Origin: JAGZHZ01 sp963929865
GTDB taxonomy: Bacteria > Bacillota > Clostridia > Lachnospirales > Lachnospiraceae
DNA length: 64,000 nt
Direction of reading: 5' to 3'
Assembly: GCA_963929865.1 (NCBI GenBank)
Contig: CAWVKK010000065.1
Coordinates: 124,001 to 188,000, forward strand
The notes under the pieces were generated by a model. It saw nothing but the letters and a program-made list of their open reading frames with translations. It had not been told where the DNA came from and ran no database searches. How positions within the stretch are numbered: position 1 is the stretch's first letter; each line of letters begins with the position of its first letter. This document shows positions 25,594-35,002 of the stretch, one piece after another. Made by a program: the position numbers and the translations under genes.

Positions 25594-27114
25594 ATGAAAA
25601 ATCTGAATGCTCATCCTCTCCTGCGCGGCGCTTTTATCCTGACCTGCACCGGTTTAGCCGGACGTCTGATCGGCTTCTTCTATAGAATATTCCTCTCCGG
25701 TCTGATCGGTGCAGAAGGCATTGGCGTCTATCAGCTCATTTTTCCCGTCTATGCGCTGTGTCTTTCGGTGTGTGCCGCCGGAATTCAGACCGCCGTCTCG
25801 CGCTTTACTGCCTCCTCAGCCGCCACAGGCAGCCAGAAAGGAGCCGTCGAAGTCCTTCAGACCGGAATCCTCTGTTCCGGTTTCTTTTCTCTGCTCTGTT
25901 TTGGCGTCCTCTACCTTTTTGCCGAGCCGATCTCCCTTTTCTTTCTGCAGGAAGAACGGTGTGCCGGACTGCTGCGCACCGCCGCGTTTGCCGTTCCTTT
26001 CGCCTCGCTTCACTCCTGTATCAGCGGATACTACTTTGGTTTAAAGCAGACCGGCGTTCCCGCGTTATCGCAGTTTTTAGAACAAATCGCCCGCGTCGGC
26101 GTCACATGGCTTTTGTGGCAGATCTGTCTGGAAAAGGGCTTTCCCGTCACGCCTTCGATTGTCGTGACAAGTATGGTAATCGAGGAAGCGCTTTCCGCCT
26201 TTTTCTGCATCGTGGCAGTCTCCATCAAAACAGGTTCCTCCCGCCTCTTTTCTTTTCGCTCGTTTTTCTCTTTGCGCCGCGCCAAAGAGATTTTGGCTCT
26301 CTCCAGCCCCGTCACCTTAAACCGTGTTGTTTTAAGCCTGCTTCAGAGCATAGAAGCGCTGTGCATTCCGGGCAGGCTTCGCCTCTACGGCTTTACCTCC
26401 TCACAGTCTCTAAGCATATATGGCGTTTTAACCGGAATGACCCTTCCGCTTCTTTTGTTTCCCTCCTCCATCACCATGTCCTTCTCCACCATGCTGCTTC
26501 CCGCCGTCTCGGAGGCGCAGGCGTCCCACAGGGAGGCAAAAATCGCAAAAACCATTGAAAAAACGATCTCCGGCTGTCTGCTCCTGGGCATTTTCTGTAC
26601 AGGGCTGTTCTTTTTCTGGGGAAAAGAGCTGGGACTTTTTCTGTTTCAAAGTGAGCTGTGCGGTTCTTTCCTTCTCGCGCTTTCCTTTATCTGTCCGTTT
26701 TTGTATCTGAGCGGAACTCTCTCGAGCATTTTAAACGGGCTTGGCAAAACGGCGTCCGTCTTTTTTCACAATCTCATTTGTCTCTCTCTGCGTATCGGAC
26801 TCCTTTTTTTTCTGATTCCCGTTTTCGGCATTCAGGGATTTCTGTGGAGCTTTCTGATCAGCCAGCTTTTGCTCGTGTGTGTGCATGTCTGCTCTCTAAA
26901 AAAGACGGTTTCTTTTTCGCTCGACGCTTTCTCCCTTTTGCTCAAGCCCGCCTCTGCACTCTTGCTGGGCTACGGCATCAGCTGTATCTTTCGGGTATCG
27001 CTTCTGCCTTTCTCTGAGATATTCTCTGTGTTTGGAGCCATGGGCGCGTACGCTGTTTTTTATCTGTTCTTTCTTTTTCTGTGGAAAGTATTCCCGATAT
27101 GCGCAAAATTATAA
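25594..27114 (+). CDS. spoVB: stage V sporulation protein B-like MOP flippase
   Basis: A 506-residue protein with about 12-14 membrane segments of the polysaccharide/MATE-like MOP superfamily, as in SpoVB, which acts in spore cortex precursor export. Diagnostic N-terminal GRLIGFFYRIFLSGLIG and GVYQLIFPVYAL segments. The start MKNLNAHP at 25594 gives the family N-terminus; the open frame reaches 25534. The ribosome-binding site is weak (GGGTG). A role in sporulation fits the neighbourhood but is inferred. Confidence 0.88.
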   Translation: MKNLNAHPLLRGAFILTCTGLAGRLIGFFYRIFLSGLIGAEGIGVYQLIFPVYALCLSVCAAGIQTAVSRFTASSAATGSQKGAVEVLQTGILCSGFFSLLCFGVLYLFAEPISLFFLQEERCAGLLRTAAFAVPFASLHSCISGYYFGLKQTGVPALSQFLEQIARVGVTWLLWQICLEKGFPVTPSIVVTSMVIEEALSAFFCIVAVSIKTGSSRLFSFRSFFSLRRAKEILALSSPVTLNRVVLSLLQSIEALCIPGRLRLYGFTSSQSLSIYGVLTGMTLPLLLFPSSITMSFSTMLLPAVSEAQASHREAKIAKTIEKTISGCLLLGIFCTGLFFFWGKELGLFLFQSELCGSFLLALSFICPFLYLSGTLSSILNGLGKTASVFFHNLICLSLRIGLLFFLIPVFGIQGFLWSFLISQLLLVCVHVCSLKKTVSFSLDAFSLLLKPASALLLGYGISCIFRVSLLPFSEIFSVFGAMGAYAVFYLFFLFLWKVFPICAKL

Positions 27115-27127
27115 TTTTCTCAAAAAA

Positions 27128-27163
27128 AACTCTGGCAGGTTTGAAACCTGACAGAGTTCTTTT
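27128..27163. terminator. bidirectional terminator between spoVB and glgA
   Basis: A stem of seven plus seven pairs with one central mismatch (arms 27128-27142 and 27144-27158). It has an A-run on the left and T-rich sequence on the right, between convergent genes. Confidence 0.88.
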
Positions 27164-27172
27164 GTTTATGGA

Positions 27173-28609
27173 TTACAGGCGGTTATACAGCTCCGCGTAT
27201 TTCTGTGCGGAGGTGTTCCACGAGAAATCAGCCGCCATTGCCCGGTCAATCAGTTTGTTCCACTCGCGTTTCTTCTGATAGTAGACGTACATGGCATATT
27301 TTACGATATTGAACATCTCATGGGCGTTATAGTTTGCAAAGCTGAATCCTGTTCCTGTCCCTTCGTATTCGTTGTACGGCCAGACGGTATCTTTTAATCC
27401 TCCTGTCTCTCTGACAATCGGAATCGTTCCATAGCGCAGGCTCATCAGCTGGCTGAGACCGCACGGCTCAAACAGGGACGGCATCAGGAACGCATCGCAC
27501 CCTGCATAGATCTTGTGGGATAATCCCTCGGAATAAAAGATATTCGCAGAAACTTTTCCCGGGTATTTCCATGCGAAGTGACGGAACATATTCTCATATT
27601 TTTCTTCCCCTGTTCCCAGAACGACAATCTGCAGATCCTGCTGGCACATCTCGTCCATCATGTAGGCGATCAGATCGAATCCTTTTTGGTCTGTCAGACG
27701 CGATACGATACCGATCAGGAATTTTCCGTCGTTTTGTTCCAGTCCCAGCTCCTGCTGCAGCGCCCGTTTGTTTTTAATCTTTTCCTTGCGGAATGTTCTG
27801 GCATTGTAGTGCTGGGCGATAAACGGATCGGTCTCCGGATTGTATTCGTCATAGTCGATACCGTTTACGATTCCGCACAGGCAGTTGGAGCGCGCTCTCA
27901 TCAGACCGTCGAGGTGTTCTCCGTAAAACGGCATCTTAATCTCCTCCGCATACGTCTGGCTGACCGTTGTCACTGCGTCCGCATATACAATTCCTCCTTT
28001 GAGGTAGTTTGCGTCCCCGTATGCCTCGAGTTTGTCCGGCGTGAAATAGTAAGCCGGAAGACCTGTGATGTCTTTTACCGATTTGACGTCCCAAATTCCC
28101 TGGAACTTTAAATTATGTATCGTCATAATCGATCTCATGTTCGCGAAGAACGGTCCTTCATGGAACTTGTCCTTTAAGTAGACCGGAACCAATCCCGTCT
28201 GCCAGTCGTGGCAGTGCACAATGTCCGGCTGGAATCCGATCAAGGGCAGTGCTGATAAAGCTGCTCTTGAAAAAAATGCAAATTTTTCAATGTCCTCGTG
28301 AATGTTGCCGTATGGCTTCGGTCCGGAGAAATAATATTCGTTGTCGATAAAGTAATAGTGGATTCCGTCACGCTCCAGATGAAGCACCCCTACATACTGC
28401 TGACGCCAGTTCAGTTCCATATAAAAATGTGTGACATACTGGAGCTGGTTTTTGAACTCTTCTCGTATACACTGATATTTCGGGATGATGACCCGCACGT
28501 CAAATTCATCTTTATTGAAACATTTTGGAAGTGAACCTACAACATCTGCCAGACCGCCCGTCTTTATGAACGGAACACATTCAGATGCGACAAATAACAC
28601 TTTCTTCAT
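27173..28609 (-). CDS. glgA: glycogen (starch) synthase, ADP-glucose type
   Basis: GT5 glycosyltransferase that extends alpha-1,4-glucan from ADP-glucose. The 478-residue protein starts MKKVLFVASECVPFIKTGGLADVVGSLPK, with the nucleotide-sugar loop KTGGLADV at 17-24. A C-terminal MPSLFEPCGLSQL motif carries the catalytic Glu. No other glg genes are adjacent. It has its own promoter and an AGGAGGG ribosome-binding site. Confidence 0.96.
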   Translation of the reverse strand: MKKVLFVASECVPFIKTGGLADVVGSLPKCFNKDEFDVRVIIPKYQCIREEFKNQLQYVTHFYMELNWRQQYVGVLHLERDGIHYYFIDNEYYFSGPKPYGNIHEDIEKFAFFSRAALSALPLIGFQPDIVHCHDWQTGLVPVYLKDKFHEGPFFANMRSIMTIHNLKFQGIWDVKSVKDITGLPAYYFTPDKLEAYGDANYLKGGIVYADAVTTVSQTYAEEIKMPFYGEHLDGLMRARSNCLCGIVNGIDYDEYNPETDPFIAQHYNARTFRKEKIKNKRALQQELGLEQNDGKFLIGIVSRLTDQKGFDLIAYMMDEMCQQDLQIVVLGTGEEKYENMFRHFAWKYPGKVSANIFYSEGLSHKIYAGCDAFLMPSLFEPCGLSQLMSLRYGTIPIVRETGGLKDTVWPYNEYEGTGTGFSFANYNAHEMFNIVKYAMYVYYQKKREWNKLIDRAMAADFSWNTSAQKYAELYNRL

Positions 28610-28648
28610 AAAAATAACCCTCCTAGATCTGCGACTTTCTATTTATTC

Positions 28649-28677
28649 ATTATAACTCTTTTGGGGCGGTATGAAAA
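28649..28677 (-). promoter_or_regulatory. sigma-A promoter of glgA
   Basis: TATAAT (28649-28654) with a weak TTTTCA (28672-28677) at 17-bp spacing, about 40 bp upstream of the glgA start codon. Confidence 0.55.
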
Positions 28678-28705
28678 GTATTATTTGTTCAAATTTTACA
28701 AATTC

Positions 28706-29503
28706 TTATTTATTTTTGTATTCCAGGCGGATCCGGTCTGCGATCAGCGCAATGAATTCGGAATTGGTCGGTTTTCCTTTGTCGTTTCTGACGGTGTATC
28801 CGAACAATTCGTCAATCGTATCCATCTTTCCCCTGCTCCACGCCACTTCGATGGCATGGCGGATCGCTCTTTCTACCCGGCTTGCCGTAGTCTGGTGCAT
28901 TTTTGCGATCGTGGGATACAGGATCTTGGTGATGGAGTTGAGGGTATCCATATCCTTCACCGCCATAATGATCGAGTCTCTGAGGTATTGATATCCCTTG
29001 ATGTGTGCCGGAACTCCGATCTCATGGATCATGTTCGTAACGTCCGTCTCCAGATTGCGTTCCATATATTCCGCCTTTTTTTCATACGCGTTGACTTTTC
29101 TGACCTCCGAGAAATTGCGTTCCCTTCCTTTTCTGGCGCGTTTGATCCGGTTGAGCACCATGCCGTTGTCGAAGGGCTTTAGCATGTAGTAATCGGCTCC
29201 CATGGAAAAAGCGTCTTCTGTAATCTTCTCCTGTCCCACCGCTGAGATTACGATAAACGACGGACGGCTTTTGAGCGAGGCGTCTCTGCTGACGCGGTCC
29301 ATCACCGACAGACCGTCCAGCTTTGGCATAATAATGTCCAATACCACAACGTCCGGTTCCTTCTCCTTTATGATTTCGTAAAGCGCCTCTCCGTCTCCGG
29401 CTTTTCCCACTACCTGCAGTTCTTCATCGCTGTTGATCAAGGTCTCCAGCAGCTGTACCATTCTTTCATTATCATCCGCAATCGCTACGTTTAACTTTTC
29501 CAT
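28706..29503 (-). CDS. spo0A: sporulation master regulator Spo0A
   Basis: Response regulator that commits the cell to sporulation. The 265-residue protein has a receiver domain with phosphoacceptor Asp56 (VVVLDIIMPKLDG), a linker and the Spo0A DNA-binding domain with its recognition helix segment RVERAIRHAIEVAWSRG. The start MEKLNVAIADDN at 29503 follows GGAGGAG; the longer frame to 29590 has no such support. Downstream of spoIVB, the conserved clostridial order. Confidence 0.97.
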   Translation of the reverse strand: MEKLNVAIADDNERMVQLLETLINSDEELQVVGKAGDGEALYEIIKEKEPDVVVLDIIMPKLDGLSVMDRVSRDASLKSRPSFIVISAVGQEKITEDAFSMGADYYMLKPFDNGMVLNRIKRARKGRERNFSEVRKVNAYEKKAEYMERNLETDVTNMIHEIGVPAHIKGYQYLRDSIIMAVKDMDTLNSITKILYPTIAKMHQTTASRVERAIRHAIEVAWSRGKMDTIDELFGYTVRNDKGKPTNSEFIALIADRIRLEYKNK

Positions 29504-29597
29504 TATACTCCTCCACTGTTCTGCAAAAATATCGCTGCTGTTTTTTTCTCTTTCGCCAAGTTTTCCTGAAAAAATTGTCACAAACAACATTAATTTT

Positions 29598-29625
29598 ATT
29601 ATAACGTATCTTTGTGACTGTGCAA
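29598..29625 (-). promoter_or_regulatory. sigma-A-like promoter of spo0A
   Basis: TTGCAC (29620-29625), 16-bp spacer, TATAAT (29598-29603), about 95 bp upstream of the spo0A start codon. Confidence 0.6.
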
Positions 29626-29644
29626 CAAAAATTGATCTACATTT

Positions 29645-29695
29645 CTCGACATCAGCCGATCAAATTTTCTTAAATGTGCGGAGGTTTCTGTCGAA
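29645..29695. promoter_or_regulatory. two Spo0A-box-like sites upstream of spo0A
   Basis: A perfect 0A box TGTCGAA on the plus strand at 29689-29695 and a one-mismatch TGTCGAG on the minus strand at 29645-29651, both upstream of the spo0A promoter. This suggests autoregulation by Spo0A-P, as in Bacillus. Confidence 0.5.
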
Positions 29696-29711
29696 AAAGG
29701 TCATGCCGCTC

Positions 29712-30980
29712 TTACCGGCTGAGCATGTTTTCAATAAAAATGCCGTATCCGCTTGTACTGTCCTGTACAAACACATGCGTGACCGCGCCGATCAGCTTTC
29801 CATTCTGCAAGATGGGGGAACCGGACATTCCCTGGACGATCCCGCCCGTCAGCTCAAGAAGCTCCGGATCCGTCACGCGGATCACCATTCCTTTATTGGC
29901 GTCGGAGCTGTTTAAGTACACTTTTTCAATTTCGATCTCGTATTCCCTGATTGTCCCGTCAAGCGCACTTCTTATGACGGCCGGTCCTGTCTGCACCTCC
30001 TGTTTGTACGCCACCTCGACTGGTCCTTCCAGGTGAAAGCAGTCAAGGCTGCAGGAAAGTGTGCCGAAAATCCCTGTCACCGTATTTTGTTCAATCGTTC
30101 CAAGCACCGCGTCATCCCGGTAATGGATCACGCCCGCAAGCTCTCCGGGAACGCCTTTTGTCCCTTTAATCACGGAGCGGATCGTCGACGCGTAGAGAGT
30201 TCCCTTTTCCAGGCTGAGGAGCGTACTCGTATCGATATCGTTGATGCCGTGTCCCAGCGCTCCGAAATGACCCTGGCTGTCGACGTACGTCAGCGTTCCA
30301 ATCCCCTGCGCATCGCTGCGCACCCAGATTCCCACTTTGTACGTCTCTTCCTCCGTCCAGACCGGCTGGAGCGACAGCTCGATCTCCTCTTCCGCCCGCA
30401 GTACGGTAAGCACGACCGGTTCGCCCTCCGACTCATGGATGACGTCGATCAAAGTCTCTTTGTTCGGCGTCGCCACCCCATTGGCCGATAAAATATAGTC
30501 TCCCGACTGTACGATATGGTATGCCGGTTCATACAGGATTCCGTCTGTCCCCTTGACGCTCCCTGTCCCCACTACCAGCACGCCGTCTGTTTTCATATAG
30601 ATTCCGACGGGATCTCCGCACGGATAGACCCAGTTTTGTTCCACCACGCTGACCTGTATCGATTTAATCGGAATAATTCCAAACAGCTTGCACGAGATCT
30701 CATAGTCTCCTGTCTTGTTTCCGATGACGCTGTCGGCGGTAATGTGGAGGTTTTCCTTTGGAATATTGCTTGTCCCTGACGCGTCTGCCTCTGCCGCCGC
30801 TTCATAAACCACCGCATCGTGCGGAAGGTTAAAGTTTAAAGACTGCTCTTCTCCGCGCACCAGATTCATATGATCCGGAATCTTTTCTTCAAAAAACAAA
30901 AACAGGCAAAAGAAAAAAAGACTGATTCCCACTCCGAGCAAGACCCATAAAAAACGGCGGTATCGCTGTTGATTTGTCAC
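29712..30980 (-). CDS. spoIVB: SpoIVB peptidase
   Basis: Forespore-secreted PDZ serine peptidase (S55) that triggers pro-sigma-K processing in spore formers. From the GTG at 30980 it is 422 residues, with an N-terminal membrane segment (about 10-30), a PDZ domain in the middle, GHGIND with catalytic His, and the GMSGSPI nucleophile Ser near the C-terminus. The frame is open to 31058, but that ATG lies at the predicted transcription start in a hairpin, so the GTG preceded by AAAGGGTG is preferred. Confidence 0.93.
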   Translation of the reverse strand: MTNQQRYRRFLWVLLGVGISLFFFCLFLFFEEKIPDHMNLVRGEEQSLNFNLPHDAVVYEAAAEADASGTSNIPKENLHITADSVIGNKTGDYEISCKLFGIIPIKSIQVSVVEQNWVYPCGDPVGIYMKTDGVLVVGTGSVKGTDGILYEPAYHIVQSGDYILSANGVATPNKETLIDVIHESEGEPVVLTVLRAEEEIELSLQPVWTEEETYKVGIWVRSDAQGIGTLTYVDSQGHFGALGHGINDIDTSTLLSLEKGTLYASTIRSVIKGTKGVPGELAGVIHYRDDAVLGTIEQNTVTGIFGTLSCSLDCFHLEGPVEVAYKQEVQTGPAVIRSALDGTIREYEIEIEKVYLNSSDANKGMVIRVTDPELLELTGGIVQGMSGSPILQNGKLIGAVTHVFVQDSTSGYGIFIENMLSR

Positions 30981-31065
30981 TTTTTCACACCCTTTGTCTA
31001 TATAGTTTTTCTCACTTATGCCGCAGAGCGGCTTTTCTAAGGGAGAATGTTTTCCCATTCTCCTT

Positions 31066-31094
31066 TAGTATGCGAAAAAGCGTTTATTTCACAC
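31066..31094 (-). promoter_or_regulatory. forespore (sigma-F/G-type) promoter of spoIVB
   Basis: The -10 element CATACTA (31066-31072) matches the sigma-F/G consensus; 17 bp upstream lies GTGTG (31090-31094), one mismatch from a sigma-G -35. The predicted start near 31059 implies a leader of about 80 nt beginning in a GGAGAATG/CATTCTCC hairpin. Confidence 0.65.
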
Positions 31095-32776
31095 TAGTAT
31101 TTTTTTGTGCGAATTGCCAATTCTTTCATCTCTCTTGCGTTTTCCAGGACAGTGTGCGTGATTTTCGCGCCTCCTAAAATTCTGGCGAGTTCCTGGATCA
31201 TCTCGTTTTCCGACAATTCCCGGACGTTCGTCACGGTTGTCTGCTCCTTTGCATGTTTTTCAATTACAAAATGATGATCTGCCATCGCCGCGATCTGCGC
31301 CAGGTGCGTGATGCAGATCACCTGGTGATGCTCTGCGAGTACCGCCATTTTTTCTGAAACCTTCTGCGCCGTTCTGCCGCTGATTCCGACGTCAATCTCG
31401 TCAAAAATAAGCGTTCCTATTTCGTCTTTTTCGGCGAGCACCGTTTTGATCGCAAGCATGACGCGGGAGAGTTCGCCTCCTGACGCCACTTCCCCGAGCG
31501 GGCGAAGCGCTTCCCCGGGATTTGTCGAGATCAGAAAACAGACGTCGTCCATCCCGTCCGCCTGAGGCTCTTTTCTTTCTTGAAACTGGATTTCAAACTG
31601 TACGTCCAGAAAGTTCATGTCAATCAGCCCGTCCTGGATTTTCACGGCAAGCGTATCGGCATATTTTCTGCGGATCTTAGAAATTTTTTCGGAATTTTCA
31701 AGCAGCTGCGCTTTCGCTTCTTCAAACTCTTTTTTCACCCTTGCGACATACTCGTCATAGTCTCTTAAAATCGCAAGCCTCTCCTCTTTTTCCTCCCGGT
31801 ATTTTAAGATTTCTTCCACAGAATTTCCATATTTTCCCTTCAGCCGGTTGATCAGGTTAAGCCGTTCTTCGATCTGCCGGAATTCGGATTCGTCGAAGGC
31901 AAGCCCGTTTTCGTACTCGCTCAGCTCCCGGTTAAATTCTCCCAGCAGATCCTCCAGGCTAAGAAGCTGCTCCCTAAGTCCTGTCAGTTCTTCGTCGTAC
32001 CGCACGATCCCCCCGATCAGGCGCGCCGCGCGTCCGATCTGGTCTGCGGCTCCTTCCTCCATCTCCGAGCTTGTCAGACGATGGATTTCGTCGATCGCCT
32101 CAAGAATCTGCCTCCCGTTTGAAAGCCTGCGGTACGTTTGCTCTAATTCCCCGTCTTCGCCTGGAATCAGAGCCGCATTTTCGATTTCTTCAACCTCAAA
32201 TTCCAGAAAATCGATCTCTTTTCTTCTGTCGGATTCTTCTTTTTTAGACTGTTCGATTTCCTTTTTCCGTTCAAGGTAACGCCGGTGCAATTGTTCATTT
32301 TTTTCTTTCAAAAGCGCTATCTCTTCCCCTGCAAATTCGTCCAGAATCTTTAAGTGATTTTTGGGGTAGAGCAAAGACTGGTGTTCGTGCTGCCCGTGGA
32401 TATCAAGCAGCGCGCCGGCCACTTCTTTTATGACGCTGACCGGGACAGTCTCTCCGTTAATCCTGCTGATGCTCCTGCCTTTTGAAAGCTTTCTTGTGAT
32501 AATAATCTGACCGTCATCCGCAGAAATATCCAGTTCGCGCATCTTTTCTTCCTGGTGTTTTTTGTCTATGGAAAATACCAGCTCTACCAGCGCATAGTCC
32601 GCGCCCTGCCGCACAAATTCCTTGAAATTTTTGGCTCCAAGCGCAGCGCTGATCGACCCGATCACAATCGATTTTCCCGCTCCGGTCTCCCCGGTCAGAA
32701 TATTAAGCCCAGGTCCAAAGCTGATCTCCTCTTCCTGAATCAGCGCCACATTTTTTACATGCAAACTCGATAACAT
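31094..32776 (-). CDS. recN: DNA repair protein RecN
   Basis: SMC-like ATPase acting in double-strand-break repair. The 560-residue protein has Walker A GETGAGKS (29-36), a central coiled coil (about 160-370), the ABC signature LSRVMLA, and Walker B LIFDEIDVGISG. Preceded by argR at 10 bp, a conserved clostridial pair. Its stop codon overlaps the spoIVB promoter -35 region. Confidence 0.97.
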   Translation of the reverse strand: MLSSLHVKNVALIQEEEISFGPGLNILTGETGAGKSIVIGSISAALGAKNFKEFVRQGADYALVELVFSIDKKHQEEKMRELDISADDGQIIITRKLSKGRSISRINGETVPVSVIKEVAGALLDIHGQHEHQSLLYPKNHLKILDEFAGEEIALLKEKNEQLHRRYLERKKEIEQSKKEESDRRKEIDFLEFEVEEIENAALIPGEDGELEQTYRRLSNGRQILEAIDEIHRLTSSEMEEGAADQIGRAARLIGGIVRYDEELTGLREQLLSLEDLLGEFNRELSEYENGLAFDESEFRQIEERLNLINRLKGKYGNSVEEILKYREEKEERLAILRDYDEYVARVKKEFEEAKAQLLENSEKISKIRRKYADTLAVKIQDGLIDMNFLDVQFEIQFQERKEPQADGMDDVCFLISTNPGEALRPLGEVASGGELSRVMLAIKTVLAEKDEIGTLIFDEIDVGISGRTAQKVSEKMAVLAEHHQVICITHLAQIAAMADHHFVIEKHAKEQTTVTNVRELSENEMIQELARILGGAKITHTVLENAREMKELAIRTKKY

Positions 32777-32786
32777 GATTCTCTCA

Positions 32787-33239
32787 CTACTTTTCTACAA
32801 TCTTTTTGATCTTTTCCATTACAAGCAGCGTATCGTCCACACTGCGGATGGCGCACATGATCGTGTCGTCCCCGGCGATGCATCCTGCGATCTCCGACCA
32901 GCGCATCGCGTCCAGAGCCGCCGCCACCGCCATGGCCATGCCGGAGACTGTCTTGATCACCAGAATGTTCTGCGCCATCGTCATCGAGGAAAAACCATCC
33001 TTTAAGACGCGCAGATATTTCTCGTTCATTCCGATTCCCTGGTCCTGCATTAGAGCATATTTCTGCTTGCCTCCCGGAAGCAAAATCTTTGTCAGCTTTA
33101 GTTCCCGGATATCTCTCGATACCGTCGCCTGCGTCACGCGGAATCCTTCCCTGTTCAAAAGCTCTGCCAGCTCGTCCTGTGTTTCAATCTCATACTTGTG
33201 AATTAAATCTATAATTTTTGCATGTCGTTCTATTTTCAA
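32787..33239 (-). CDS. argR: arginine repressor ArgR/AhrC
   Basis: A 150-residue hexameric repressor of arginine biosynthesis. N-terminal winged helix with VTQATVSRDIREL (about 35-47); C-terminal arginine-binding domain with GCIAGDDTIMCAIRS. It lies within the nadK-recN operon. Likely targets in this window are argB-argD at 62.3-64 kb, though their promoter is outside. Confidence 0.97.
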   Translation of the reverse strand: MKIERHAKIIDLIHKYEIETQDELAELLNREGFRVTQATVSRDIRELKLTKILLPGGKQKYALMQDQGIGMNEKYLRVLKDGFSSMTMAQNILVIKTVSGMAMAVAAALDAMRWSEIAGCIAGDDTIMCAIRSVDDTLLVMEKIKKIVEK

Positions 33240-33273
33240 TGTCCTGCCCCCTTTTGTCCTTTTATACTCTCTT

Positions 33274-34152
33274 CTAATTTTTGCTCATTTTATTTCTGAG
33301 CACTTCTACAAAGCTTGTCTGATTGATCTTCACCATTCTGGTAATCTTTTCGGATCTGCGTATGACGATTTTATCCGGGCTGCTTAATTTTACGGACGTG
33401 TCGCCGTCAAACGTCGCCTCCGCCTCATCCGGAAATTCGCCTGTCCGGTTTCCGATTTCGATCATAATCTCGACGTCGTCCGGCAGAATGATCGTTCTGG
33501 CGTTCAGCGTGTGGGCCGCAATCGGCGTGATCGCAATCATGCTCGCCTCAGGGGAAATAATCGGTCCTCCTGCCGAGAGACTGTACCCGGTAGAACCGGT
33601 CGGCGTCGCCACAATGATTCCGTCCGCCGAGTACGAGGTCAGATACGCGCCGTTTAAAAAAATGCGGAGGTTGAGAATGCGGAGCCTTCCCACTCTTCCG
33701 ATCACAATATCGTTGAGCGCGATATCCTCCATGATCTTTTTTCCCTGGTGATATGCCTTGCCCTCCAGCATCATTCTGTCTTTAATCTCATATTTTTCGT
33801 CAATCAGGCTGTCAAGCGCCGGCAGGATACTGGCGCGGTCGATCTCCGCCAGGTATCCGAGCGTTCCCAGATTGATCCCCAGAAGCGGTATTTTCCTCTC
33901 CACCGTATCCCTTGCGCCCTGCAGCAAGGTGCCGTCTCCTCCAAGCGCCAGGATGCACTCCGTATCCTTTGGTATCTTTGAGACATCAGTATATTTAAAA
34001 TTCGCGCATTCCTCCTGAGAGTACCCCTCGTCTTGCTCCTCTTTCTGAATGAGGCATTTCTTTCCCTTTTTGATAAGGTATTCCCGAATCTGCCTTGCCA
34101 CCTTCAGCCCCGGATCTTTCATCGTGTTTGTAATGATGTAAAATTTGTCCAT
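33274..34152 (-). CDS. nadK: NAD kinase
   Basis: Phosphorylates NAD to NADP. The 292 residues contain the GGDGT motif at 71-75 and the GSTGYSLSAGGPI motif further on. It lies 12 bp downstream of tlyA and 34 bp upstream of argR in the long asp23-recN operon. Confidence 0.97.
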   Translation of the reverse strand: MDKFYIITNTMKDPGLKVARQIREYLIKKGKKCLIQKEEQDEGYSQEECANFKYTDVSKIPKDTECILALGGDGTLLQGARDTVERKIPLLGINLGTLGYLAEIDRASILPALDSLIDEKYEIKDRMMLEGKAYHQGKKIMEDIALNDIVIGRVGRLRILNLRIFLNGAYLTSYSADGIIVATPTGSTGYSLSAGGPIISPEASMIAITPIAAHTLNARTIILPDDVEIMIEIGNRTGEFPDEAEATFDGDTSVKLSSPDKIVIRRSEKITRMVKINQTSFVEVLRNKMSKN

Positions 34153-34164
34153 GTCTTTCTCCTG

Positions 34165-34968
34165 TCAGTCAAGCGTATCATGTGCCTCTTTTACCACCTG
34201 TTTTATCTCAAAGGGCGTCTGCACAGATCCGATTTCTTCTTTTTTCCGCAGATGGAGCAGATATTCAATGTTTCCCTCCGGTCCCTTGATCGGGGAAAAT
34301 TCCAGGTGCACAGGCTCCAGTCCGATGCCTGCCGCATATGCGGTCACACTTTCTATCACTTCTGTGTGAACGGCCGGATCCCTCACCACTCCTTTTTTTC
34401 CAACCTTTTCTCTGCCCGCCTCGAACTGAGGCTTAATCAGACAGACAATCTGTCCGTCTTCCGCCAGCAGGCTGCGCACAGGGAGCAGAACCTTCGTCAG
34501 GGAGATAAACGATACGTCGATTGAGACAAACTCCGGCTTTTCCCCGATATCCTGCTCCGTCACATACCGGATATTCGTCTTTTCCATACAGACGACTCTT
34601 TCATCCTGGCGCAGCTTCCAGTCCAGCTGTCCGTGGCCTACATCGACGGAATATACCATGCGCGCTCCGTTTTGCAGCATACAGTCTGTAAACCCTCCCG
34701 TCGACGCTCCCACGTCCATGCATACTTTTCCATCCAGCGATATGTCAAAGTGCGTCATTGCCTTCTCCAGCTTTAAGCCCCCGCGGCTGACGTATTTTAA
34801 GCTCTGACCTTTGATTTCAATTTCTGCCGCCGCGTCAAACATCGCGCCTGCTTTGTCTTCCCTCACTCCCTTTACAAATACATTTCCTGCCATGATAATT
34901 GCTTTTGCTTTTTCTCTGGATGGGGCGAGCTGCCTCTGTACCAGCAATACATCCAATCGTTCTTTCAT
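34165..34968 (-). CDS. tlyA: TlyA-family rRNA 2'-O-methyltransferase (hemolysin A-like)
   Basis: A 267-residue protein with an N-terminal S4 RNA-binding domain (about 1-60, KERLDVLLVQRQLAPSREKA) and an FtsJ-like SAM-dependent methyltransferase domain with DVGASTGGFTDC and SIDVSFISL. Characterised TlyA enzymes 2'-O-methylate ribosomal RNA. Conserved position between dxs and nadK. Confidence 0.94.
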   Translation of the reverse strand: MKERLDVLLVQRQLAPSREKAKAIIMAGNVFVKGVREDKAGAMFDAAAEIEIKGQSLKYVSRGGLKLEKAMTHFDISLDGKVCMDVGASTGGFTDCMLQNGARMVYSVDVGHGQLDWKLRQDERVVCMEKTNIRYVTEQDIGEKPEFVSIDVSFISLTKVLLPVRSLLAEDGQIVCLIKPQFEAGREKVGKKGVVRDPAVHTEVIESVTAYAAGIGLEPVHLEFSPIKGPEGNIEYLLHLRKKEEIGSVQTPFEIKQVVKEAHDTLD

Positions 34969-35002
34969 TCTTTCCTCCCGTTCAAGGCGTACTCCTGCTT
35001 CT

